From a virus: DNA of 51,660 nt. How positions within the stretch are numbered: position 1 is the stretch's first letter; the number at the start of each line of letters is the position of its first letter. The DNA is taken from positions 1 to 51,660 of IMG/VR virus record IMGVR_UViG_3300010354_000126; one strand, given 5' to 3'. Below the pieces are notes generated by a model, which was not told the origin of the DNA, did not search any database, and saw nothing but the letters and a program-made list of their open reading frames with translations. The position numbers and the translations under genes are program-made. Positions 1 through 8,383 of the stretch are shown piece after piece.

Positions 1-1497
1 ATAATTTAGTAGATTGCTTAGTGAGCGAACCAGTACTCTACAGGCCTTTCGCATATCCTGCGGATTGCGGAATGCACCCCAGTTGATTGACCCAAGTGTG
101 CAAAGAGCAATTCGTCCCTCAGGATCTTCAATTCTCTGGAAAGGCTTTGTGGGTAGTAGTATCTCCTGGCATAGATTTGATTGATATATCGGGTCAGTGC
201 TTGTATCAAAGGGACCTTGTTGGATGACATTGTCAATATTGACCAGGTATATTCTACCAGTGTCAGTTCTCTCCTTAAGTATACCATTTTTGAATATCTC
301 ATCTGCCGATAATACTTTTTTCTTTTTTGTCTTATCTTGCTCATAGCGTAGGTATAATCTTTCGAATTCCTTTGAGTCCCTATAATATGCTTCGTATAGG
401 TCAGGTACTTCGTGTGGATCAAATAAGGTAATATTTTCTCCATTCTTGAATCTGCGCCAGAACATAGCGTTGACTACCACTGAGTAGTCCATCTGACGCA
501 CACGAGTTTCTTCTGTGCCTTGATTATTCTTTAACACAATAAGGTCTTCAAACTGTGCGTGCCAGATAGGAAAGGTAACAGTACATGACGCATTACGGAT
601 TCCTCCTTGTGAACATGATCTTAGATCTGAAAACCATTTCTTAAGGAAAGGTACCATTCCTGTGTGCTTGATCTCGCCATTGCGTATAGGAGAACCTAAT
701 GGACGAATACGACCAATTTCTAAACCAATACCGGCACGTTTACTGGCATACTTGGCCATCATCTCTCCAGCGGCAAATATTGAATCTAATGTATCATCGC
801 TGCTGATAAGAACACAACTGCTAAACTGTTTGGTTGTGGTGCCAAGACCTGCGAGTACAGGAGTGGCAAGAGTAAAATGTCCGTCGCTGGCACACTCATA
901 GTAGTCTTTGACATATTTTAATCTCTTGTCTCTATGTTCATTGTGAAAGGCAGTGGCCGCTGCCACAGCATAGCGTACCTGCGGTGTTTCGTAGATTTGT
1001 CCTGTGGCACGATTTTGCACTAGATATTTTTCGCATAACTGCGCTATGGCAGCATAGGTATAGGCTTCGTCTTTGTTATGGTCAATGAATAGGTCTATGA
1101 TATTCCACTCTTCCTCAGTGTACCATTCAAGTAGTTCAGAAGTGTACATGCCCATTTTGACATTTCGTTTTACGATGTCTATCAACTTTGGAGGATCATA
1201 GCTACCATATACTTCTTTGCGTAACATGCTGACTCTCTGTCTGCCTGCTACGTATTGATAATTTACATTGTTGATTTCTTGATTTTCTGATTCGTCGACT
1301 AGGTCGACCATGGCCTTGAGTAGTAGTTCATCAATTGTCTTGGTATGGATTCCGTCGTGTAGTTCAATTTGTGCTTTGATTTCAATCATGCTTGGACTGA
1401 CATTATCTATTCCTCTACATGCATTTGTTACCTGTCTTTGTATTTTTGAGATATCGAGAGGAACACGCTCCCCATTACGTTTAACAACTGTAATCAT
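1..1497 (-). CDS. nrdA: Ribonucleoside-diphosphate reductase class Ia, large (alpha) subunit, 3' end cut by window edge
   Basis: Reduces ribonucleoside diphosphates to deoxyribonucleotides for phage DNA synthesis, working in the cytoplasm with the NrdB radical subunit. The visible 499 codons start at ATG 1497 and stay open to position 1; the family is usually about 750 residues, so roughly the last third lies outside the window. An ATP-cone regulatory domain fills about residues 1-90. Active-site residues are visible: C228 in QFSSCVL, then N441, C443 and E445 in SNLCQEI, and C466 in ALCTLGS, matching E. coli C225, N437, C439, E441 and C462 with a 3-4 residue offset. The redox cysteines at the C terminus are not in view. 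A TTGGAAA stretch about 8 bases upstream may serve as ribosome binding site, and a late-type box overlaps the stop codon of the preceding gene. nrdB is not in the window and may lie beyond the left edge. Confidence 0.96.
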   Translation of the reverse strand, partial: MITVVKRNGERVPLDISKIQRQVTNACRGIDNVSPSMIEIKAQIELHDGIHTKTIDELLLKAMVDLVDESENQEINNVNYQYVAGRQRVSMLRKEVYGSYDPPKLIDIVKRNVKMGMYTSELLEWYTEEEWNIIDLFIDHNKDEAYTYAAIAQLCEKYLVQNRATGQIYETPQVRYAVAAATAFHNEHRDKRLKYVKDYYECASDGHFTLATPVLAGLGTTTKQFSSCVLISSDDTLDSIFAAGEMMAKYASKRAGIGLEIGRIRPLGSPIRNGEIKHTGMVPFLKKWFSDLRSCSQGGIRNASCTVTFPIWHAQFEDLIVLKNNQGTEETRVRQMDYSVVVNAMFWRRFKNGENITLFDPHEVPDLYEAYYRDSKEFERLYLRYEQDKTKKKKVLSADEIFKNGILKERTDTGRIYLVNIDNVIQQGPFDTSTDPIYQSNLCQEILLPTKPFQRIEDPEGRIALCTLGSINWGAFRNPQDMRKACRVLVRSLSNLLNY

Positions 1498-1527
1498 TAT
1501 ATTTTCCAATTTATTGTTTTAGAGTGA

Positions 1528-1535
1528 TATTTACC
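1528..1535 (-). promoter_or_regulatory. Late promoter-like box GGTAAATA before nrdA
   Basis: The minus strand reads GGTAAATATC, sharing the TAAATA core of the T4 late promoter (TATAAATA). It overlaps the TAA stop of the upstream gene and lies 30 bases before the nrdA start. If used, nrdA could be expressed late, which would be unusual for a nucleotide-metabolism gene. Confidence 0.4.
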
Positions 1536-1962
1536 TCGGCCTAGGAATGTACAAGGTATTTTCCAATGAAAATGACTCGGGGATATTTTGTTCTGAAATC
1601 ACTAATTCAGAACTAAAATTAAGCACACTCTGTTCCACAATAACAAGATTATACAATCTAGAATGGATAGAATCAACCATTGTTCTTATTTCTATAGGTG
1701 TTTCGGCAAAACTAGGCATGAGTTTTATAGTATAGGCAATCATCAAGGCTATGGTAAAATCATCATAGACATTATCTGCTATGACTTCCCATGGGCAGGG
1801 TAGAGCATTAGGGTTATATCTTTCAATGCGATGGTTATAGGGTATGGTAGGAACTTTTGACCAAAATTGATTTATACTGGCTAGTGGGTCTGGATCCTTT
1901 TTGAGAGAATCTCTAAAAGACCGCCACATAGACAGTCTTTGATCCAGTTCTAATTTGTACAT
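1531..1962 (-). CDS. Conserved T4-type phage protein of unknown function
   Basis: A 143-residue soluble protein without signal peptide or membrane segment. The central part, NALPCPWEVIADNVYDDF, resembles a conserved protein of aquatic T4-like phages with the pattern PWE-x-I-x-x-N-x-YDDF, whose function I do not know. Its start codon overlaps the stop of the fibre gene upstream by one base (TAATG), so it is probably translated by coupling from the same late transcript. This co-expression suggests a virion or assembly role. Nothing in the sequence points to an enzyme. Confidence 0.8.
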   Translation of the reverse strand: MYKLELDQRLSMWRSFRDSLKKDPDPLASINQFWSKVPTIPYNHRIERYNPNALPCPWEVIADNVYDDFTIALMIAYTIKLMPSFAETPIEIRTMVDSIHSRLYNLVIVEQSVLNFSSELVISEQNIPESFSLENTLYIPRPR

Positions 1963-3620
1963 TAACTGAAGAATTGATTTATTGTAAAAGTTATGATACT
2001 GTTACTCTGAGTATTACCTTGATATTTAACATTAATAGTATTAGTAGAGGTATTTAATTCGCTGAAAAATTCTAGAGTTGGTTGATAACTGTCACCGCTT
2101 ATAACGTAGTCATCGACTATGAGATCACCTATGCTGTCAAGAGTTGAAAAATTCATAGTACCAAATCTTGAATAGACAGGAGTTTTAAGATTATATTCAA
2201 TGGTATAAAATGCAGATCTCAAAGGTTGCCCTGCGGTTGGTAGCGGAGAAGCTGGTAAACGCAACATAGTAGAACTAGTGGTGCCGCTGGAAAATCCTGA
2301 AAATGATCTTATTTTATTGTCAATGATTCTAGCATTACCTGATACGGCTGGTATAAATGTGCTAGTAGATCCCGGCAGTGTCAATGCCTCAAATCTAGAG
2401 AAGTGATCATTCCAACTACTATTGTCTGCTGTGAAAAAGTTGACCACACTGGTCACAGGATTAAAATCACCATTCTGATTATTACCTACATCAACAAAAC
2501 TGTTGTCAGACAGTGAAACCGCAGTAGTGGCTGTGTAATTTGTGGCTGTTACTAACACTCCTTCTAATTTAATATAATTAAATTTATTGTTTTGTATTTT
2601 GGCTCTCTTAGGACCAGTTTGATTTCCTGCTACTAGATTTTCTCCAAATACGATTCCTCTAGTAAGATTATAGAATCTGTTGTTATAGATATTGGTATTT
2701 TCTGTGTCATAATTACTGATAACACCGTAGTAGAGATTTTCAAATATACAATCTCTTATGGTCAAATTATTACTGGTAAGAGCTCCTTGCCCTCTTACGC
2801 TGATGCCAGCATTACTTGCGCTGGTCCCTGTATTATTAACTAGAATAAATTTAATTTTTTCAATATGGCTGTCAGTTAGGCAATCTGCCATGATCATAGG
2901 TGTTGAATTCACAGTGTCAGTACCAAAAAATCTTATAGTCATTCCAGATAAGACATTGTTGGTAGGTATACCATTACTGGTCATACTGTTTAAGGTAACA
3001 TAACTACCCGGAGTACTTCCATAATCAACAAATTGGAAAACAGGCTCAGCGGTAGAACTATTAATATAAGTAATTATGCTTTTGTCTATACCTGCTCCTA
3101 TTATTTCAGTATTCGGCGGCACATATATCGTAGCGCTGACCAAGTATTCTCCTGGTGGAATACCTAACCTTAAACGCGAAACTGGTTGATTTCTATCACT
3201 ATTAAGATATAGATCATTTAGAGCATCTTGTATAACGTTATTGACAAATGTGCCTGTAGATGGTACAATATTCATATCTCTAAGGCTAACAAATTCATCT
3301 AGCTTGCCCTGTAGATTTCTAGGTGCGGGAGTAGTAAGAATTACAGGATCTTGATTAGCCTTAAAAGTGTAAGAGGCTGTGGTAAGGTTAGTATTAGCTT
3401 GAAATATGTTAGGAAGATCTAATACTGTAAGTATACGAGTGTTTGTGGTGTAACTAGCACCATCAGCAGCCTTGTTACCGATGTAGAGCTCAGGTTCTAT
3501 GGTGTTAGCCTGTGTGCCTTGAATAGCCCAGCCAAACTCACCAGTTTCTAATTGTGGCATGCCAGTTGATCTGGCATCACCTCTTCTTACCTGTATTCTC
3601 GCTATCTCGACAACGGCCAT
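1962..3620 (-). CDS. Tail fibre / tailspike with beta-helix domain
   Basis: A 552-residue virion protein that probably contacts the host surface. Residues 1-50 (IQVRRGDA, then TGEFGWAI and ELYIGN) match the N-terminal attachment module seen in many phage fibres (IQLRRGT...GEIG...KIG), which is also present in the gene at 40350-42632. From about residue 140 there is a pectate-lyase-like right-handed beta-helix: a DALNDLYL segment, then GEYLVSATIYVPPNTEIIG, followed at about 260-400 by degenerate coils rich in Asn and Asp such as LTIRDCIFEN and IYNNRFYNL. The C-terminal 100 residues are beta-rich and unassigned. The start at 3620 follows a GAGG ribosome binding site. No catalytic residues of a depolymerase can be assigned with confidence. 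Confidence 0.85.
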   Translation of the reverse strand: MAVVEIARIQVRRGDARSTGMPQLETGEFGWAIQGTQANTIEPELYIGNKAADGASYTTNTRILTVLDLPNIFQANTNLTTASYTFKANQDPVILTTPAPRNLQGKLDEFVSLRDMNIVPSTGTFVNNVIQDALNDLYLNSDRNQPVSRLRLGIPPGEYLVSATIYVPPNTEIIGAGIDKSIITYINSSTAEPVFQFVDYGSTPGSYVTLNSMTSNGIPTNNVLSGMTIRFFGTDTVNSTPMIMADCLTDSHIEKIKFILVNNTGTSASNAGISVRGQGALTSNNLTIRDCIFENLYYGVISNYDTENTNIYNNRFYNLTRGIVFGENLVAGNQTGPKRAKIQNNKFNYIKLEGVLVTATNYTATTAVSLSDNSFVDVGNNQNGDFNPVTSVVNFFTADNSSWNDHFSRFEALTLPGSTSTFIPAVSGNARIIDNKIRSFSGFSSGTTSSTMLRLPASPLPTAGQPLRSAFYTIEYNLKTPVYSRFGTMNFSTLDSIGDLIVDDYVISGDSYQPTLEFFSELNTSTNTINVKYQGNTQSNSIITFTINQFFS

Positions 3621-3635
3621 AACTGATCCTCAATG

Positions 3636-3655
3636 ATCAGATATTTATCTGATCC
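3636..3655 (-). promoter_or_regulatory. Late promoter GATAAATA inside a perfect inverted repeat
   Basis: GATAAATA occupies 3642-3649 on the minus strand, 21 bases before the fibre start. It sits in an inverted repeat with 9-bp arms, GATCAGATA and TATCTGATC, separated by two bases. No T-run follows on the minus strand, so it does not look like a terminator. Confidence 0.6.
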
Positions 3656-3669
3656 TATAACGAAAACAC

Positions 3670-4365
3670 TTAGGCCATGTTATAGTATTGTTCTATCTTT
3701 TTGAGCCATTCTTCCTGCCAATGCTCATATTCGTTTGGCCAAAGGTCAAACTGTTGATAATCAAGGTCTCTAGAGCACATAAAAACATGACCTTCCTTGA
3801 TATCAGTGCCATAGACTTCATTGTGTGCCATGATGTAGGCTACAATTTGTATTTTGTAGTCATCTACCCATTCTTCTTTCTTTTTGCGATTAGTCTGCTT
3901 GTAGTCAACCACACTGGGATTACCTTTATAGACTGCTACAAGATCTGTGGTTCCCGAATACAGTCCAGGAAAATATAGACTCTGTTCCATAGCCCATACT
4001 TCGTCTACGTGTTTTAATCCATTTTCTATAATAACGTCGGCCATTTTATTTGCCTGCACATGCACAGGATTATTGCCAGGTTGACGCTGAATGCCTGCAA
4101 GAAAACGTTCTAGATTACTGTGCATGGCTGTGCCTATACCTGTGGCTTCTCGAGTGATTTGATTGGCTTTTTCATGGCCAATACGATCTCGCCATTCGTT
4201 TAAGGCAGTCATATCTTTGGTCGCGCCTAGTATAGTTGTCACACTGGGCACACGATCACCATCTGGTGTTTGATATACCCTTTTACGAGTTATAGGATCA
4301 TTTATCTGTATACAACTTTTATACTGAAATTTTTCAATAAAAGGAGGAGGTATTAGGGTATTCAT
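3670..4365 (-). CDS. PD-(D/E)XK exonuclease, RecB/Cas4-like
   Basis: A 231-residue nuclease of the RecB-type PD-(D/E)XK superfamily, expected to be metal-dependent and to act on DNA ends in the cytoplasm. The family motifs are in order: GTAMH with H82, E127 in MEQSLYFPG, D141 in GTTDLV, D154 and K156 in VDYKQ, and QIVAY at about 173-177 matching the QxxxY motif. No cysteines arranged as a Cas4 iron-sulfur cluster are seen, and no CRISPR genes are nearby, so a phage recombination or DNA-processing role is more likely. The start at 4365 lacks a clear ribosome binding site. Length fits single-domain phage members. Confidence 0.85.
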   Translation of the reverse strand: MNTLIPPPFIEKFQYKSCIQINDPITRKRVYQTPDGDRVPSVTTILGATKDMTALNEWRDRIGHEKANQITREATGIGTAMHSNLERFLAGIQRQPGNNPVHVQANKMADVIIENGLKHVDEVWAMEQSLYFPGLYSGTTDLVAVYKGNPSVVDYKQTNRKKKEEWVDDYKIQIVAYIMAHNEVYGTDIKEGHVFMCSRDLDYQQFDLWPNEYEHWQEEWLKKIEQYYNMA

Positions 4366-4403
4366 TTATCAATTATAACAGATTTCAGCTGAAAAGCTAG
4401 ATT

Positions 4404-4754
4404 TTATTTACTCAAATCTCTTTGATAGTCTGTAGCAGCACTCTTAGCCATTCTATCCACATCTGGATTTCCTGGCTTGGCTACCGGCTGTTCAGGAGTC
4501 TTAGGATCCTGTTTTTTAGTTCCTAGTACGATATGATCTGCATTAAAATTAGCTATCAAAGGATGGATGCTAGGATTTTCATCATATATAGTCTTAAACA
4601 CGTCATAGTTTATTATGCCATGACCAAGTAGATTAGACAAAGCGGGATAGGTCAATTTTTGTGTAGCTCTAGCACTATCCCCTCTACCAACTAGATTTCG
4701 TAGGATAGTTTCAAGATCTCCTACGAAAGTATTTTCTAATTCAAATAATCTCAT
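4404..4754 (-). CDS. Hypothetical phage protein
   Basis: A 116-residue protein that I do not recognise. It begins [14 protein letters not shown] and is mostly helical in appearance, with a proline-rich and lysine-rich stretch ([15 protein letters not shown]) at about residues 82-97 that is likely a flexible linker. There is no signal peptide or membrane segment. Its ATG overlaps the stop of the gene upstream by four bases (ATGA), so the two are translationally coupled and probably functionally linked. The start MRLFE resembles the short N-terminal tags MRIHE and MKIRD on other small proteins in this window. Confidence 0.75.
   Translation of the reverse strand: MRLFELENTFVGDLETILRNLVGRGDSARATQKLTYPALSNLLGHGIINYDVFKTIYDENPSIHPLIANFNADHIVLGTKKQDPKTPEQPVAKPGNPDVDRMAKSAATDYQRDLSK
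4405..4412 (-). promoter_or_regulatory. Possible late promoter box AGTAAATA before the exonuclease
   Basis: AGTAAATA overlaps the TAA stop of the gene upstream and lies 39 bases before the exonuclease start. The core TAAATA matches other boxes in the window, but this is one of the weaker matches. A TATAAT sequence also occurs in this short gap, so the true promoter is unclear. Confidence 0.3.
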
Positions 4755-6088
4755 CTGGCCAACTTAGCGATTATACTGTGACTTTCTCTAATCCTGCGCA
4801 GTCTTGATTCTCTAAGTTCTCTGCCACTTAGTTCACTACCTCCTGCGGCTGCATCACTGGCTCCAAATTCATCTTCTGGAGGCATATTCATACTGTCAAT
4901 GTCTGTAGGCATGGCGTCGTCACCGGGCATTGGTTCCTGTCCTGGCATGCCCATTGGTTCCATAGCAGGTGTTTCACCAGCTAATACGCTGACTGCCTGG
5001 CTGATAGCTTCACGCTGTGTGGTCAATACTTCTAGAGTGCTGGCCAGTGCAGGTGCTACAGCCTGTTTGAATGCATCGCTTTCGGCCTGTCCAAATTCAC
5101 TGCGAATCGCATCTGCTAGTTCGATCATGCTCTTGGTCTGATATTGTCCCACACGCTGCATCCATGTGGTATAGTCATTGACCATATCGCTGGCTGCTGT
5201 GATAGCCTTGGCCTTGCCTTCTTCGTCCTCGTTGATCATTCTTATCAAGGTTTCATTTACAAGACGAACTCTTGCACGAAACAGACTTTCACGGATCTGT
5301 GTCAGTCTAACTTCGACATCCTCTTTCATCTGTTTCTTTTCTTTGCGCTTACGTGCCTTTTCATCTGAGTCGTCAGCAGTATCTTGTCCAGGTAGATCAC
5401 GTTTGGTATACTTGGTACCTGAACCTGTTTTGGTCGCAGTATGCTTACTGAGTTCCTTGGTCTTACTACCACTACCACTGGGCTTGTCTTTACCGAAGTA
5501 GTAGTCATGTGTTTCTTTGTCGCTTTCCTTGACTTTTTTACTGATCACATTTCTACGGTTTTTAAGATAGCTATCAGTTTTATCTTTCTTGCCATCGTTG
5601 TTAATGTCATCATCTTCTTTACCAACTGGATCAAGTGCCTCTTCGGTCTTTTTCTTAGGTAAACCTTTGTGCTTGGTTTTTGCGAATTTTTCTAGTTCTT
5701 TTGTGCTCATTTTTGCCATTTCCTTTGATGCGCCTTTTAGGCCTGCGCTTGATCCTGAACGCTTTGCCTTCAGTGCTGCTCCAGCTGCCTGCTGTTGAGC
5801 TACACTTAGAGCCTTTTCCATTACTCGTGCTTCACCAAGCATTTCTTTAATTCTGGTGTTCAGAACCTGTAATAGAAATTGATCTTTTTGATATGATTCA
5901 TTTTGTAATAGATCATTGAATCGTGAACTATTTTCAGTTTGACTGATTTTAGTCCTTAGTAGGTTCCTATAATTTTCTAGTTCTTCTCTGGTATATTGAT
6001 CAAAATCAACCCGTGTTCCAAATTTCTTGAACATAGATTCGTTCAGCATAGTGGCTGTAGGTTCTTCGATAAAATCATTAGTTTTCAT
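4751..6088 (-). CDS. Putative structural or scaffold protein with calcium-loop motif
   Basis: A 445-residue, highly charged and largely helical protein. Residues 25-100 look like a coiled coil, followed by an Ala/Lys-rich region. At 161-169 lies DINNDGKKD, which fits the DxNxDGxxD loop of dockerin and EF-hand calcium sites, followed by [11 protein letters not shown] similar motif and tail recur in proteins of aquatic T4-like phages. A low-complexity Lys/Ser/Thr region spans about 185-260. A helical segment with a Met/Pro-rich linker ([15 protein letters not shown]) follows. The charged composition suggests a head scaffold or core-type protein, but this is inference. Start 6088 has an AGGGA ribosome binding site. 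It overlaps the next gene by ATGA. Confidence 0.8.
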   Translation of the reverse strand: MKTNDFIEEPTATMLNESMFKKFGTRVDFDQYTREELENYRNLLRTKISQTENSSRFNDLLQNESYQKDQFLLQVLNTRIKEMLGEARVMEKALSVAQQQAAGAALKAKRSGSSAGLKGASKEMAKMSTKELEKFAKTKHKGLPKKKTEEALDPVGKEDDDINNDGKKDKTDSYLKNRRNVISKKVKESDKETHDYYFGKDKPSGSGSKTKELSKHTATKTGSGTKYTKRDLPGQDTADDSDEKARKRKEKKQMKEDVEVRLTQIRESLFRARVRLVNETLIRMINEDEEGKAKAITAASDMVNDYTTWMQRVGQYQTKSMIELADAIRSEFGQAESDAFKQAVAPALASTLEVLTTQREAISQAVSVLAGETPAMEPMGMPGQEPMPGDDAMPTDIDSMNMPPEDEFGASDAAAGGSELSGRELRESRLRRIRESHSIIAKLAR

Positions 6089-6104
6089 AGGTAATTCCCT
6101 GAAA

Positions 6105-6584
6105 TTATTTCAAGTATTTAGCGGATTGAACAAGATTATTCAATAGGTCTGTTATCTCTTGTTTAATTATATGAGATCTTAACACAGCATTGTTATATTT
6201 GATTTGCAGCAGAGAAATTTTCTGTAACGAACTTTTCTTGTTGTTTTTTTCTATCAGTCGTTTATAATAATCTATGTCAAATAACCGATGTCCATAGCTT
6301 TGATCAAGTTCATAAATTTTAGCATCTAATATTCTATTTGCGGCCAGTTTATTGGCCAATAGGATGGCCGACTGAAGTAGATTTATATTTTTACAAATAG
6401 TTTCATGTCTTTCTAAAATATCATATAAGCCATATTGATTTTTTACGATTTGATAGTGATTGAACACCAATGTACCATCATGATTTTTAATTGGTACAAC
6501 AAATCCCTGTTTTTTTAACTTGGCTCTTACCGAATCGGCCAGATTGGCTACCTTATCGAAAATTCTGTCTGTTAGTTCTATCAT
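6105..6584 (-). CDS. Hypothetical helical phage protein
   Basis: A 159-residue, lysine-rich, mostly helical protein that I do not recognise. A basic N-terminal region ([19 protein letters not shown]) is followed by predicted helices, including a heptad-like stretch around residues 115-150. No membrane segment is visible. It lies in an operon with ATGA overlap to the gene upstream and a 16-base gap to the calcium-loop protein downstream, so expression with structural genes is likely. Confidence 0.75.
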   Translation of the reverse strand: MIELTDRIFDKVANLADSVRAKLKKQGFVVPIKNHDGTLVFNHYQIVKNQYGLYDILERHETICKNINLLQSAILLANKLAANRILDAKIYELDQSYGHRLFDIDYYKRLIEKNNKKSSLQKISLLQIKYNNAVLRSHIIKQEITDLLNNLVQSAKYLK

Positions 6585-6772
6585 GCTTTGATTAAAAAGT
6601 CGCTTTCTAGATCTGGAATATAGACACCTTTACGAACAAGATTTCTAGCCAACCATACTGAATGTTCATCTAGATGATTTAAATTAACAGATGATCCAAA
6701 TTGATCAATAAATTCTTTTTCTTCATTGGTTATCATTATTGATAGTCCGTTTACTACTTCATATATAGTCAT
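6581..6772 (-). CDS. Small conserved phage protein
   Basis: A 63-residue protein. The stretch ITNEEKEFIDQF followed by DEHSVWLARNLVRKGVY resembles a small protein repeatedly found in aquatic T4-type phages (NAEKEFLD, then DER...ARNMVSRGV); the function is unknown to me. An AGGA ribosome binding site lies 8 bases before the ATG at 6772. It overlaps the neighbouring genes on both sides by four bases (ATGA), showing tight translational coupling. Confidence 0.72.
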   Translation of the reverse strand: MTIYEVVNGLSIMITNEEKEFIDQFGSSVNLNHLDEHSVWLARNLVRKGVYIPDLESDFLIKA

Positions 6773-7176
6773 GCTTGTTTTCCTAATTCTGCAGGATCTA
6801 CATAGATATTGTAGCCCAAAACTTTTTTAGTATCAAGATGAACTCCTTTACTACCTGGAGCACTTGGCAGTACACGAACATTACCAAGTCTAGGATCTTT
6901 TACCATAGTTCCTGGACTGATACTGACTGTACTGAGCTTGTTCTGTGGATCAGTAGTTGTGCCCTGCGTTCCCATAGGAGTTCTAGCGTCTTGGTGTATG
7001 CCAGATGCTGTTCGACTGAGCCCGCCTGCATCTAGAGCCTTACTGACAAGGTTACCTGCCAGTCCTAGATTAGGATCCATACCTATGCCACTTTTAAATG
7101 CTTTTCCTAGGCTACTGACAAAGCCACTTGGCTTGCCCAAAGTAGGTGCAGCTTCTAGAATTTCATGAATACGCAT
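6769..7176 (-). CDS. Hypothetical phage protein, Gly/Ser-rich
   Basis: A 135-residue protein starting MRIHEILEAAP. I prefer ATG 7176 over a TTG one codon earlier because the ATG shares a base with the upstream stop (TGATG). The middle is rich in Gly, Ser and Ala and looks partly disordered; the C terminus (GVHLDTKKVLGYNIYVDPAEL) is more ordered. The pattern of a short helical tag followed by low-complexity sequence is typical of small structural accessory proteins, but I do not recognise the family. Confidence 0.72.
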   Translation of the reverse strand: MRIHEILEAAPTLGKPSGFVSSLGKAFKSGIGMDPNLGLAGNLVSKALDAGGLSRTASGIHQDARTPMGTQGTTTDPQNKLSTVSISPGTMVKDPRLGNVRVLPSAPGSKGVHLDTKKVLGYNIYVDPAELGKQA

Positions 7177-7409
7177 CAATGTTTACCTAGAATGACTACC
7201 ATAGTTGACAGCACGCCAGCTATCACTGTGCCTGCTGTGCCTATAAGAACCTTGATAGTGTTGAGCTGTCCTTTTTGAACTACATCAGTAAGTGAGTTAA
7301 CTTTGTCTTCTATACTGGTAAGACGATTTTCTAGGGCTGCATATCTTTGAGCACATAATTCAACATGAGCTTCTAGATTCTCTTTCTCTATTTCAGTAGG
7401 TTGTGACAT
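7176..7409 (-). CDS. XhlA-like coiled-coil membrane protein
   Basis: A 77-residue protein with an N-terminal coiled coil (about residues 8-48, including ENRLTSIEDKVNSLTDVV) and one C-terminal membrane segment (about 51-74, GTAGTVIAGVLSTMVVI), ending in GKH. This architecture matches XhlA-type hemolysin proteins, which help phage holins or organise lysis, and other small phage membrane proteins. No holin or endolysin is recognised nearby, so a lysis role is only a suggestion. An AAGGA ribosome binding site precedes ATG 7409. Confidence 0.75.
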   Translation of the reverse strand: MSQPTEIEKENLEAHVELCAQRYAALENRLTSIEDKVNSLTDVVQKGQLNTIKVLIGTAGTVIAGVLSTMVVILGKH

Positions 7410-7418
7410 ACCTGTTCC

Positions 7419-7838
7419 TTAATCCTTAAGCATTTCTACCACAGTGTTCTGATTTTCAGGATCAAGGGTGATAAATGCTGATTTAGAAATATTTATCGTC
7501 TCATCTAGATTTTGGATAACAGGCACAAGATTGAGATCATTAACCAAGAGACCTACTCTATTATCATCTAATTTATAGCTATCCGATCTATCAGGACGAA
7601 ATACAAAGGTCCACACTCGTTGTTTTCCTTTGAATTTAGATCCAAAAGATAAATTTTTCAAATCAACTAGATCATTGGATGGGTCGTTTTCATAGGTTAT
7701 ATTACACCTCAGACCAATACATTGAAGCAGTGTCTGCCAATTTTTTTGTTGATTGCCTTCTTTGTTATCCGAAGAGTTAGTTCTACGTGATCTACTATTG
7801 GTAATATCGATAAGCGTTGAGATTTTTATAATTTCCAT
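7419..7838 (-). CDS. Hypothetical phage protein
   Basis: A 139-residue soluble protein that I do not recognise. It has a Ser/Asn/Arg-rich N-terminal part and a beta-rich second half (QRVWTFVFRPDRSD, VGLLVNDLNLVPVI). It is the first gene behind the strongest late promoter match in the window, and the genes down to 3670 could be read from the same transcript. Late timing suggests a structural or assembly role. Confidence 0.75.
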   Translation of the reverse strand: MEIIKISTLIDITNSRSRRTNSSDNKEGNQQKNWQTLLQCIGLRCNITYENDPSNDLVDLKNLSFGSKFKGKQRVWTFVFRPDRSDSYKLDDNRVGLLVNDLNLVPVIQNLDETINISKSAFITLDPENQNTVVEMLKD

Positions 7839-7856
7839 AATATACCTACTTTAAGG

Positions 7857-7864
7857 TATTTATA
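7857..7864 (-). promoter_or_regulatory. T4-type late promoter TATAAATA
   Basis: Exact match to the T4 late consensus, 18 bases upstream of the start at 7838 and just downstream of the terminator that ends the preceding gene. Confidence 0.75.
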
Positions 7865-7867
7865 GCC

Positions 7868-7895
7868 AAAAAAAAGCCCTACTAAAAAGTAGGGC
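7868..7895 (-). terminator. Rho-independent terminator
   Basis: An 8-bp stem, GCCCTACT (7876-7883) with AGTAGGGC (7888-7895), and a four-base loop. On the minus strand it is followed by a run of eight T (7875-7868). It lies just after the stop at 7914 and separates that gene from the next late promoter. Confidence 0.85.
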
Positions 7896-7913
7896 CTTTT
7901 AATCTAAAACCTA

Positions 7914-8315
7914 TTAGATAGCTACAACGCTTGATGTAGATATAGCTAGCTTTGTTGATCTTACATGAGCTAGACTTAGGTCGATACTGTCAACTGTACC
8001 TAACGCACGAATACGATCTTCTAGATCATCTGCAAATGTTTCACTGTTGGTTCCGTCATAGGTGTCTGTACCATAGCGACCACCTACAGCTTCAACAGCT
8101 ACTGTCAATTGGGCGTTGGTTCCATGCAATGGACCAACCATTGCGATTGTATTGCGCTCTTCAATAGTTCTTAGTACAGTTTGAATTGTACTGGTAGCAG
8201 TGGTCTTAGCGTTTACTGCTGCACCGAAATCAATAGTGAAGAAGTGCAGATTTGGACCATTCACAAAATCAGTTGTTACTGCTGCTGGGTTAACTTTATT
8301 AATACCTGCTGGCAT
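7914..8315 (-). CDS. Small abundant-type phage protein, function unknown
   Basis: A 133-residue protein rich in Ala, Thr and Val, starting MPAGINKVNPAAV and beta-rich with one helix around FADDLEDRIRAL. It stands alone as a unit with its own late promoter, a strong AAGGAG ribosome binding site and its own terminator. This isolated, well-equipped arrangement suggests high expression, for example of a small virion protein, but there is no recognised family to confirm this. Confidence 0.78.
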   Translation of the reverse strand: MPAGINKVNPAAVTTDFVNGPNLHFFTIDFGAAVNAKTTATSTIQTVLRTIEERNTIAMVGPLHGTNAQLTVAVEAVGGRYGTDTYDGTNSETFADDLEDRIRALGTVDSIDLSLAHVRSTKLAISTSSVVAI

Positions 8316-8361
8316 TTTATTTCTCCTTAATTCTTAAAACTCAATGAGCTTTTAATAGTTT

Positions 8362-8369
8362 TATTTATT
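8362..8369 (-). promoter_or_regulatory. Late promoter-like box AATAAATA
   Basis: Seven of eight bases match the T4 late consensus, 46 bases upstream of the start at 8315. The leader carries an AAGGAG ribosome binding site just before the ATG. Confidence 0.6.
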
Positions 8370-8383
8370 CCAAATCTAAAAAA

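Noticed and set aside
18-443. Minus-strand reading frame of 141 codons inside nrdA
   Set aside because: It lies in another frame of nrdA, whose active-site motifs run across the region; the translation is Arg/Tyr-rich without recognisable family.
3670-4365. Exonuclease gene as part of a CRISPR or Cas4 system
   Set aside because: No other cas genes, repeats or cysteine cluster are visible, so a general phage RecB-type exonuclease is more likely.
4383-4394. Palindrome TTTCAGCTGAAA upstream of the exonuclease gene
   Set aside because: Twelve bases only, with no T-run and no repeat elsewhere; a short palindrome can arise by chance.
5326-5508. Frame of 60 codons inside the calcium-loop gene
   Set aside because: Low-complexity Val/Lys-rich sequence arising from a repetitive Lys/Ser/Thr coding region in another frame.
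7868-7895. The 7876 hairpin as a plus-strand terminator
   Set aside because: The plus strand has only four T after the stem and no gene immediately upstream on that strand, whereas the minus side has eight T directly after a gene.
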